From positions 468,684 through 532,683 of the forward strand of contig JAJVDF010000365.1 in the NCBI GenBank assembly GCA_022410635.1: 64,000 bases of DNA, written 5' to 3'. How positions within the stretch are numbered: the stretch's first letter is position 1; each line of letters begins with the position of its first letter. This document shows, piece after piece, positions 10,927-22,900 of this stretch. The notes under the pieces are model-generated. The model was given only the letters and a program-made list of their open reading frames with translations, had not been told where the DNA came from and made no database searches. A program made the translations under genes and the position numbers. The stretch comes from Tretioscincus oriximinensis. Lineage: Eukaryota; Chordata; Lepidosauria; Squamata; Gymnophthalmidae.

Positions 10927-13900
10927 ATGCTAAAAGTCCATAAAGGGATCGCAAATATTCAAGAATCATGAACTGTTTTCCAGATGGCTTATGATTATTA
11001 CAAACTGTCAATAAATAATTCCACATCACACTTTCCCAAATTCTGATATGGTATGAGAGTTCAGTCATCTGTACATATAGTAAAAGGCGAGTGACAGAGT
11101 TCAGCATTCCGAGATATAATGACCAGTGACAGGGCTCAGAACTTTGACAACCTCCAGAGACCAATGGCAGGGCTTGGAACCTTGGCAGCCTCTAGAGACC
11201 AGAGACCTCCAGAGACATGGGTTGGAAATAGGCTAAAAGACAGTAAACAGAGGGAAACAATACATGGACAGTTCTCTGAGTGAAGAGATGTTAGAAGTGA
11301 AATACTTTAGTACTGGGAGGGAAAGGAAGGAAAGGAAGAGGAAAGGAAGGAATGGATGAAAGATGGAAGAGAAGGAAGGAGAGAAGATAAAGAAGAAAAA
11401 ATATAGAAGGAAAGGAAGAAGGAAGAAAAGGAAAACGTGAAGGAAGCAGCAAGTGAAAGGGGGATCGGAGGGGGCAATGGAAACAAGGGGTGGAGGGGCT
11501 AAAGCCCATTGCATTACCATAACACAACAGGCACATTCCACTAGTGTATAAATTCCGCCAAATATGTCTTGCTCATTTCTGTGCTCCACCATGCAAGACA
11601 TATTTTTATAATTTGTTTATATGTCGAAGGTTGTCCAAATTTTACAAGAATTCAGTTCATAACAGAAATAGCTCCCTCAATTAGGAATGAACGCTTGCAA
11701 TGTAAAAAACACTAGAGATGCACCACACACCCCTTGCAAGAATTCCAGTGACTCAGCAGTTTGCCCTATCTTTCTGAAGAGATTACCTTTAACCTTCCTG
11801 TGTACTATCAGCTGCCTATATTAATTGCAGCCCCCATGTATATGCCTTTTTATTGCCTTTATTTTTGTTTCTCTCTGTATGTCATAGAAGTGGGGGAGAA
11901 ATACAGCAATTTGCTTTGAGTGGTGACTGTTATTGCTTCCTTTGATTGCTCTTCCTCCTTCCCCTTCTCTTTGGTCCTCTTTCTTGGTGCAGGAGTTGCG
12001 GCCGGTTCACTCTTCACCAGTGGGAAGTTTGCTATGGACCCTGAACTGCGGGGCATTGAGTTCGAGCGAATAACTCAGAACTTGGATGTGCACTTTTGGA
12101 AGTCATTCTGGAATCTCACCGAGACAGAAGTCTTAGCTGTGAGTTTGGGAGAAGGGAGCAGGTGAAATCTGCCAGAGGAAGGGGAGGCATCGGTGGGAAA
12201 TGCTGCCAACGTAGGGAAGTCAATGAGCCGATTTGGGGGTTAAACAAGTGAAATTCGAGGTGTTTGAGATGAGAATAGCAGTAAAGATTAGGATCAGATA
12301 TGCTGAAGAAGTCAGGCCAAGTGCACCCCTTTCCCAGACTGAAAATAACTCTCAAGGCAACTTGCTGCTTGGGGCAGGCTGCTTTAACCAATAGTAGCCT
12401 GTTATTTCCTATTGGCAAATCAGAGACAGGGGATTTGGGGCAATGGCAGCCAATCAGTGCTGAACACAGAAGGAAGAGTCAAAGAGTGTAATTACACATG
12501 CTTTTAAGCATTAAGTCTTATTTTTTTTTATAATTCACCCAGAAAAGGACTAATCCTTTGCAAATGGATGCCCAGAGTAAGCCTTGCGTGATTGCGTTCC
12601 AAGTTAAAAGCAGAGTGACTAGTGACCTTGGTCTGGCAATTACATGAGACCTTCGAAAATGAGGCAGTATTGTATGTATGTTGTTCCGTGCAAAAACGCA
12701 GAGCCTTTGATCTTCCTCTGCAGAAGTGAGCATGTTTCAGATATTTGTCTTAGTGTGGCCACACTCCCCTCCCTACTGTTTTCTTTCCAGTCACTGGCCA
12801 GCATGACCTCCTCTCAAGTTCGGTTATCTCGGGCTTTATCGGTACCTCCTCATTCCTTCGATTTGCCTCTAGTCGCCGACCCCAACTTGACCGTTACTAT
12901 TACACCCCCGGTGGCCCACACTGGGCCAGGAGCCGTCCAGATGAGGCTTATTTCTCACGAACTGCGGGAGGGGCAGGTAAGAGACCCTGTGAAGAATACA
13001 GTCCTCGGAATAAAATCCATCGGATTTGCTTAGACACACGCATGTAGAATGTAGATGAAAACTGGACTCTGGCAGCAAGGCACAGGTTAGAATCTGCCCT
13101 AAAAACAATAACTCACAAAATCTAATGATTTTAAATAAAAAAGAAGTACAGGCAATTTGGTAGTAAAGAAGAGACAATACAATCCTATACCTTACATTTC
13201 TGATCCTTAAATAGCCGCTGTTTTGTTGTTGCTGTTCATTTTAGTCTACTTTTTTCTTATGATCTATGTGGTTTTCATTAAATGGCTTTGCATTGCCTTT
13301 CAGCCATTTTAACAAAAAAGCTACAGATACATCTTTCTCAGGAATGATAATTAGTTTCCTAAATCTATTTATTTATTTATTTTAAATGATTTATATCCTG
13401 CCCGTCACCATTGGTCCTAGGGCAGGTAACAAAAGATCAAGATTTAAAAACAAAACAAAACACTAATATTAATAAAACATTTAAAAAGATCTTAGGTAGG
13501 CTTAATTCAGAAGGTACGTTAAGCCACAACAACCTTATTACTTATATCTATTAATTTCTTACATTGCTAAGCACTAAACTCAAACCGCAGGCCTGCTGCT
13601 AAGTGTTGTTTTCGTTGCAGAACTTTCCTGATAATGCAAATGTTTCACTTCTGTTTATTGGGTTGAATTCAGCATTACATTTTTTTAATTTGATATATAA
13701 ACCATTGCACTATTTTAAAGGTAACATTTTTATAGGCCTTCAAAGTTGAAAATATTAAAATTTCCAAAAGTGTCTGCAATTTTGACCGCCACTTCAAGTG
13801 CAGAAATATTCCCTTATGCAATTCCTCTATTTGTAGTTTGGTATCAGTCCAAGGACAAATGACGGTCTTTCAACAGTAAGTCCTACTTGCCCTTGCCGTG

Positions 13901-16900
13901 ATATTTCATATTACTCTTATTCACTGCCATGATCTTTTGCAATACTACTGTGTTAACTTATTCATTGTATATGGTATGTACTGACGACAGTAGCCAGACC
14001 TATATGCGTGCTGGTTAAAGGGTGAAGGAAAGAAAAAAATGTAAGGCCATGGGTTAAGGCAGTGGTGTAGAATTGGAAGAAAAGTACCATGCCCTGAGTG
14101 CAAAATTCTTAAGGACACAAAATTAAAAAATACCCCAAACTACTGCTGCATCAGGTCGCCAGTTGCAGCCACTTCTGGATAGGGATGATCTGCCTACAGT
14201 AATTCATGCTGTGGTAACTTCCATAATGGACTATTGTAATGCGCTCTATATGGGTCTGCCCTCAAAAATGGCTTGGAAATTGCAACTGGTGTAGAACACA
14301 GCAGCTAGACTGCTGGCCTGAATGAGTGGCTGGATGCATATCGAGAGAGCCAGTTTGGTGTAGTGGTTGAGTGTTGGACTCGTACCTGGTAGTCTCCCGG
14401 TTTGATTCCCCACTCCTCCACGAAAGCCAGCTGGGTGACCTTGGGCCAGTCACAGTTCTTTGAACTCTCTCAGCCGCACCTACTCCACAGGGTGTCTGTT
14501 GTGGAAAAAGCAACAAAAGCTATGTGCGCCACCCTATGGTTAGCCGCCCTGAGACCTTTGGGTATAGGGCGAGATACAAGTACAAATAAACAAATATCAC
14601 ATCGGCCTTGAAAGAGCTGCACTGGTTGCCAGTTTGCTACTGAGCTCTATTCAAGGAATTAACTCTAAGGCCCTATATATCTTTGACCCCAAATAGCTAA
14701 AGGAAGGCCTTCTCCCATACCAACTTCCCCTGCCTTAAGATCTGCATAGGAGGCTCCCCTGACTCTCGTAGTGTCTAAGAGGATGGGGATAGGACCTTCT
14801 CTGTGGCAGGCCCCAGATTATAAAACAGTCTCCCCCCTTAGATGTGTCAGTCACCATCTCTGTGTGCATTCAGAAAACACTTGAAGATGCATCTCTTTAA
14901 CCTGGGCTTCGTCTGAAAAAACTGCTCTTCCTTCCCTGCTTTCAGATATTGTTGTTTAAATCTGTTAATTTGGTTATTAACAAAAAGACCTTGGGGTATA
15001 GGTGAAATGAACACCAAGGGGCTGGGTGGATGTGTCCCTCCGTGCTGCTCAATCATGGAGGCTAGCAAGACAGTAAGTGATGGTGAAAGTTGATGAGGTT
15101 TGATGTCATCTTCCATTTTCTCAGACATTGTCAACGCATGGGCACACTTTGCCGTTGGGGTGCAATTTGAAATGTCTCTTCTCAAGATTCTGTGGTGAAC
15201 AATTCAACCTCTATAATTGGGGAGATTTAGAGAACCAAAGAACCTTTTGTAATGTTAAGATCCTCTGCTACAGATATCGGAGTGAAGATTCAAATTTACA
15301 GCACAAAAAAGACCTCCCAGCCCCAAAGGGAATAGGAAAAATTGCAGCAGTAGTGTGAGGAGAAATACTGATGAGGTCCCTAACATGTATAATGCAAAAC
15401 AATTACAAACCAAGGAATTACGCTGGATACATAGCCTTAAGTCCTTAACACCTTTGGGCCTCAATGAAGATGTGAATGGATTTATCTACTTGAAATATTT
15501 AGCCCGTGATCGTTACCGTGACCTCTGTTTCATTCCTGCCTTCCCTTGTGAGATATGTGTGAATTTTAGGCACAATACCATGTTTTAAATACCGTTATTT
15601 TAAATGTTTTGTTAGGGTTGATGGGATTGTTGTTTTTTATTGCATATTCATTATCTGCTTTTGCACTGTATTGTGGTCTGGGTCGACCTTTTGAAAGATT
15701 TATAGAATTTTTTTTTCTAGGCTGACCAGATTACTCCTTTTGGTGGTGGTGGGGGGTTGACACCTGGTTTTGGGGTGCCTCCCAGTTTTTTTCTGAGGAA
15801 AATCTTTTCAAAAAAAGATTTTTTTTCATTTTTTTTGTTTTTTAATATTTTTTCCTCAGAAAAAACCAGGAGGCACTCCAAAAATGAGATTTCAACCCCC
15901 CCACCCCCACCCCAAAGAGGTCATCTGGCCAGCCTATAATAAACTAGCCTTTGGCCATAGATCTTTTCTGTGTCGTAGCTTTGTATCCTAAACCTCTGAG
16001 GTTTTTTGTTGGGACCCTTTTTCAGTTCCTTAAAGATTTGAATTTTACATAGAGGAATCTTTTACTCCTACTGAGTTTTTGGGCGAGTCTTACATTTAGA
16101 TAGATGCCAGCTAGGTCCTCTTGATGATTTGGATGGCCTTGCATTTTCTGTTGTTTCTCTTGCCTGCAGGACAGTGAGGAATTGTGCAGCCTTATGCGCC
16201 CAGAAGGCACTCTTGCCCTGGAACTACGTTGGAAGAACAAGATCTTGCCTCCCTCACCATACCTAGTCGTGCATTTCCACGGGGGCGGTTTTGTGGCCCA
16301 GACCTCCAAATCACATGAACCTTACCTGAAAGCCTGGGCGCAAGAACTTGGTGCCCCAATCCTCTCCATTGACTATTCTTTGGCACCAGAGGCACCTTTT
16401 CCCCGGGCCTTAGAAGAATGTTTCTATGCGTACTGCTGGGCCATCAAAAACTGCCACTTATTAGGTGAGACACAGAATGGGGACTTCTCGGGAGGGAAAT
16501 TGGATTCGAGTACCAGTCAGTTCATGAAACTATTGGCTAAGCCAATGTAATGAAAAGTTATTGTGGAGAGGCAGGGTGGTCTTGAGATAATAATGCCCAA
16601 TTTTTATCTGACCACCTCACCTGTTTTATAACACATCTCTACAAAAGTTCATGCCACCTACCTTTCTCCTGTTAGTCTCCAAGTGCTACTATCTGAACTT
16701 TCTGAACTACACAGCTATTTCTCTGAAAAATACTTTATAAAGTGTTCGTTTTTAAGAGAAGATCAAGAAGGTTTGAGAGGGGCAAGGTATAAAAATAAAC
16801 CCTCCTCCTCGCCCTCTTAAGAACACAGGAGGAGTCTTGCTGAATCGGACCATCCAGTCAAACATTCTGTTTCAGTGGCGCACCAATTGGCACCTGAGAA

Positions 16901-19900
16901 GAACCAGGCAAAACCTTCATCTGTTCCTGATTCCCTGTTAATGGTATCTCAGGAATCCTCCCTGTTGCTCCACCCTGGAGGCAGGATCAAAAGATCTATT
17001 CCAATAGCTCTTGATATACCTGGCTTCCATTAATTTGTCTATTCCTATCTTAAAGCTATCCAGACTATTAGCTACTACTATCTCTTCTGGAAGTCAATTC
17101 CATAGACCAATGACCCACTGAGTGAAACAATACTTTCCCTTGCCTGTCCTCATTCTTCTACCCATCAGCTAAATAGAATGCCTCCCTGGTTGTATTGATA
17201 GGGATAATCATTTTTCTCTGCTTTATCCATCCCATCCATGATTTTATACATTCCAATCAGATCTCTTTTTAAACTTTGTCATTTAAGGCTGTATAGACCT
17301 AGACATTGCAGTATGATTTTCTAAAGGATTTATTCCAGCCCCTTGAGCATTCTTGTTGCCCTTTTTGGTACTTTCTCCAATTCCAGTTTTTCTCTATCAC
17401 AAACTAATAGGATCAGGGGGCACTCTGTGAAGCTGATAGGCATGAGAGTTAGAATGGATAAGGGGACATATCAGTGGTGAGATTCAAATAAGTTCACAAC
17501 TGCTTCTCTGCCCTAATGACCAATGTCATATCCGGTTCATGCTTCCAGGAACGCCATCTTAAGTGATGGCATTCTAAGAAGCAGCAACCGGAAATAACGT
17601 ATTAAGCAATGTCATTTCTGGCAGGAGGCAATGCCTGTGGTGGGGAAGCTCTGTTTGGTGCACGTAACAACTGGTTTGTCAAATACAACAAAAAATAAGG
17701 TACCGGCTCTACCAGACTTGTGCAAAATGGCTGAATCTCATCACCAGGATGTATTGAATATTGAAACTTGCGTTGATTAATGCCAAAAGAAAAAGAAGAA
17801 AGCTCCTTCTTCAGTTACAGAATATATTTTCTAAGACTTTTCTCTCTGATTCATCTTTGCTGCTTTTGCCAGGCTCCACAGCCACAAAAGTTTGCCTTGC
17901 CGGAGACAGCGCTGGTGGAAACCTCTGCATCACCGTTTCCATGCGCGCCGCTGCTTTTGGGATCAAGATGCCAGATGGGATCATGGCTGCCTATCCTGTT
18001 ACACTCATGCAAGCCTCAGCCTCCCCTTCCCGCCTTCTCACCTTGTTAGACCCGCTTCTGCCTCTCAGCGTGTTGAGCAAGTGCCTCAGTGCCTATGCAG
18101 GTGAGGAAACTCCGACTGAAACTATGCTGATGTTCCTCGTGGAGTATGGAAGTGGCTGTAGTTTAGTGGCAGATAAAACTGCCCAGAGAGCAGAAAGTTG
18201 CTGGTTTAATTGAGGCACACTGGATAAAGAAAGCTACTGTGGTAGCAGACAATAAGAAGTTCAGAAAGTGCTTCTAAGGAAAAGATTTGTGCTTTGGAGG
18301 GTATAAATGCATCAAGCAGATCTCTGGAACGAGTTGGATTTGTGTTAAGAATAAAATGGATTTGTCTTTGAATCCTTCCCCCAAATGCTTCAATTATGGG
18401 GCATTTCCACCACATATGGAAGAAATGCCCTATTTCTATGCAGCTAGGGTTGCCATATTTTGGCAGCCCAAAACCGGGACGGGGTGGGGGTGCGTGCATG
18501 TGCGTGCACACACACGTACGCGTGCACGCACATGTACGCTTGTGGTGAGACAGGCTGCCTGTCTCACCACAAGCGTCCGCGTGTGCGTAGCTGCTCCTCT
18601 GCTGGAGGCTTTGCCTGACAGCAGGCGTGAAACCCCGCCTCCAGGACCCCGGAAAGCGTTGCTGGGGCTGCAGCCGTCAACTCTGACGGCTCCTTTTCCT
18701 TTAAAATCCTGCATTTTTATATTCTCTGATGCAACATCGGGGAATGTAAAAATCTGGGATGTTATCTTAAAACCCAGAGGGGACTATATTTTAGTCCTTC
18801 AAACTGGGATTGTCCCACCTTCCCGGGACGTATGGCAACCCTATCTGCAGCCATGCCAGCCCTGCTGTGAGACCTGTGGAAGCAATCTGGACAATGTTGC
18901 TACTGTAATTTGTTTTAATATACTGGGCACCGGGCATTCTCAGTGCTCAAAGAGAGACGTGCTTACCACTTGCAAAGCTTTTTATAGATTTCAGGTTACA
19001 ATCCTTAAGCAGTGGCATATTAAGTTGCAGCTCATCACAACAAATACAATAACCATAACAACATGTTCAGGCAAACAACGTTATCTCCTTCCGTATACAT
19101 CTATGTATATACAGTAGGTCAGTAGAGAGCAAAGTGCTTAGAAAGCAGAGTACAATCCCCAGTGCATCCCCAGAAATAGGCAATGACAAACCACATCTGT
19201 ATCTCTGACCAAAAAATTGCATGGGCTCCGTGAGGGACCATAACTCAGTGATAATAAATATTAAGAACAAGTGGAAAGCCTGTAAAAATGTGGACTTGGA
19301 AAGGCAAGGAGTGGTGGAGGGTGCTGTTGTCGGTGGGGGACGGGTGGGCCACCATGGAATTGTCAGTGGTGCGCAGGTTGCCATAGTGCTGTCATCAGCG
19401 GCAGTAGTTTTAGGCTAGGCACTAGAGGTTGCCCTCTCCATAAAGACCAGTGACAGACCTCTGAATGTTGGACTCGTCGATGCACGTCTTAATAGTAGAG
19501 GTAAGGGAGGTATGAAAGACAATGTGATGGTGTTGAAGGATGCTTCTGGGAAAATAAACACATCTTTCCACAAATCTTTATGGTCCACTTTCAAGGGATG
19601 GAATCCGAGGAGACAGAAGACCCCACAGTGGAGAAGCTGAGCCCTGTAAATATTGTGCGCAGAGATACTGCGCTGTTCATCCGGGATTTGCGTCTTGGCG
19701 CATCCGCTTTGTTCAGCTCCTTTCTGGAGAACACAAACAAGATCAATGGGACAGATGGGTCAACAGGTAAGAAGTAGTCCATCCTGCCCCCTATGGGCAG
19801 CCATCCACCTTGCTCATTGTTTCTCCCCCTCTTCTCAACCCCTTTGTCTCTGCAGAGCGTGGTGCCTTACCTTGGTGCCCACAGGCCTGCATTGGTTGCC

Positions 19901-22900
19901 CTTTGGCCCGGCTGTTCTCATTGCTGCCTCGGGTGCAATGTTTGCAATCCCAGGGTCTGGCCCTTACTAATCCAGCCACGGGTAGGAGCTGCATATAACT
20001 GCATGCAAGGAGAGACAAGAAAAAGCTGTATCAGCATTGGTGTTGCTATTTCCATGCTATAAAGTCCTGTGCATAGAGACTGCAGCTGATGCCGCTTGGC
20101 ATCTTGGCTAAGATCAGCTTCATATGGCTTAGTGCGCAGATCTGGCTGGCTTAACTGAATGGCTGTTGGCTTCTGCACTTGAGCAAAGGAGTGGCAGGAA
20201 TGCCCATATTTAAACATGACAAACTTGCGAAAAAAATTAAGGATCACTCCAGCTTTGTGACTGCAAATTAAAAACTGTGGGTTTAGCAAATAGGAAAACA
20301 AATCCTCCTTTTTGTAAGAATAAAAGAGGAACCCTGTTTATTAGGCCACAGCCCATTTTGTCCAACATCCTGTTTCACAAGTTGTTTGGGGGCATCTTAC
20401 TATTAATAAAAAAAAAATATCGCTAAGTTCAATGTTCTGAGCTCTGCCATTGGTCTTTATGGCCCCATTCAACAGAACTCCTCTTATGTTCTAACTCTGG
20501 TGCCCTTTTCTGAACCTTTCCTAGTTCCAGAACATCCTTCTGATGTGTATTCACCAGAATTGTGCACAATCCGTTCCACAGAGACTAAAACAGGCCAGCC
20601 CTTTCCAGGCATACATTACTCTTTCGACAGCTTGGTAACTAGTTAAGAAGAAAAACTCAGAACAGTGGAGTGGGTGGACAGGTGGCCTGTTGTTAGAGAT
20701 GATTTTGTTGTTATTGGGTAGAGCTGACATGGCTCCCTGCAAATAGTGTTTCAGGGATACTGCCGATTCGTTTTTCCTGGAGGCAGAAGCAAGAGATCTA
20801 GTAGCTATTGATACACTTGACTTCCGTGAATAGACAAAGTTTTAAGAAGAGATCTGATGGGATGGGATGGATAAAGCAGGCAAGGGAAAAATGATTATCC
20901 CTATCATTCAACCAAGGGGCATTTTGTGAAGCTGATGGGCAGAAGAGGTAGGACAGACAAGGAAAAGTATTGATTTAACTAGGCGGTCATTGGTCTATGG
21001 AATTGACCTCCAGAAGAGATGGTAGTAGCTAGCAGTCTGGGTAGCTTTAAGATAGGAATAGATCATTTAAGGCTGTAGAGACCTAGACATTGCAGCCTGG
21101 TTTTCTAAAAGGTTTTGTTCCAGCCCCTTGAGCATTCTTACTTTCCTTTTTGGCAGAGTTCTGGAACTGGCCCATTCCTCATAGGCTGCATGGGAACCTT
21201 TATGCAGTTTTGCTTGCAGACATACAGAAGTGGTTTGCCATGGCTTACTTCCAGGTAGAGGTTGGAGACTGAACTGTCAGCTCTATGCTTTCTAGTACGC
21301 TCAAGCACTGAGCTATGAAAATTCCCACACTTCATGGGACCATCTCTGCAGTTGTCTTAGCAGATATGCAGAAGTAGTTTGCCATTGGATTCCCCTGGGG
21401 ATTGAACCATCAACTCCTTTCCAGGCAGTTTATAGCTCATTCAGCTGTAGCCCATCACCAGTTCTAAGCAATTTTCTTGGCAGAATTGCCTACTTCTTAG
21501 GGGAGAAGCGAAATCAACTCAACATTCCTCTGCTTTCCAGGCAGTTTGCTCTATCACAGAGCTACAACCATTCCCCAAGACGGTTTCAGACCATCCTTTT
21601 GCAACCACAGTCTTCAAAGCAAGCAGTCTTGCATTCCATCCTGTTTATATAAATTCCCTTTAAATAATTCCATTCTCACTTTTGCATGGAGCTGCTTCAT
21701 CTCTTGTTCTAGTCTGTGTATTTGAAGGACTGATTTGATTTGGAGAGCAGGAGAGAAAGGCAGTCAAGGGACATTATTAACAGAAGGTGAAGGAGGAGAC
21801 AAGTGATATTTTGTACTCTTGGCAAGGCGCAGGAATCCTTAGCAATTGCTTTTCCTAACTAGCATGGATAAAAGGTACTGGGATATCCCACCTCAGTACT
21901 GCCCTCAGCTTTAGGCACTACCTCACATACCTGAAGGTCTCAGGGCAGCAAACAATAAAAGGAAAAATAGAAAATTGGCACATATCTGAAGGAAAATGGC
22001 ATATCTTCAGCCAAAGGCCAGTTGAAAGAGGTGCATCTTCAAAGGTCCTCTGAAAGAATCCACTGAGGTGACTGATGCACCTTGAGGGGGGGAGACTATT
22101 CCTTAGACTGGGTGCAACTTCCGAGAAGGTCCTGACGCGGGTTCCCACTTTGTTCTTAAGAGGGGTGGTACAACCAGAAGGGCCTCCCCTGCAGATCTTA
22201 TGGCACGGGCAGGTTGATGTGACAGAAGGCCTTCCTTTAGATATTTGGGGCCCAAGTTATTTAGGGCCTTATAATTTAAAGTGAACACCTTGAATTGGAC
22301 TCAGTAGCAGATTGGCAGCCAGTGCAGCTTTCTCAAGACTGGCACGATGTGTATCTGTATCACTCAGCAGCCACCACAATATATGTCTCCAATATTATAT
22401 ACTCCAAGTGTGACTTATATTACAATTCTGATACATATATATATAACTCAAAAGATATCACTTGGTCAAATATTTGGGGGAGTGAGACAGCTGCACATGA
22501 TATCCAGTGACTTGCCTTGAGACCTTTGGGAATAAGTCAGGATTGAAATAAATAAACCAGCCCTTGTTTCTCATTGTTTTCTCCTGCTCCCGCCTGCAGA
22601 AACAGTGAGGAAAAGCATCTCTGAAATGGGCCTCAAGTCTCAGTTGTCGGCAACCCTAAAGGATTCCCGCAAGAGCCAGACCTGTGAGAATTTGACCTGC
22701 AACACCAGTACTGCGCAGGACCCTGGACAGCTGTCCAGTTCTAATGACATCCCAGACCAGAGTGCTAGCCCTGAGCAGTCGACTACCTTCTTTTTAAACG
22801 ATGAGAGCCCTGAGCCCATGCCTCCTGGAAGTGTGAACAGATTGAACTTTCCTGATGGCTTCCAGCCACGACGCTCTGAACAACCAGCCACTTTCACACA

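Noticed and set aside
11320..11480. Functional polypurine promoter element
   Set aside because: The tract lies inside a dispersed repeat with a counterpart at 23.3 kb; simple expansion explains it.
18287..19117. 276-codon plus-strand frame in LIPE intron 6
   Set aside because: It runs straight through the hAT element and its low-complexity GT/GC run; no protein-like conservation.
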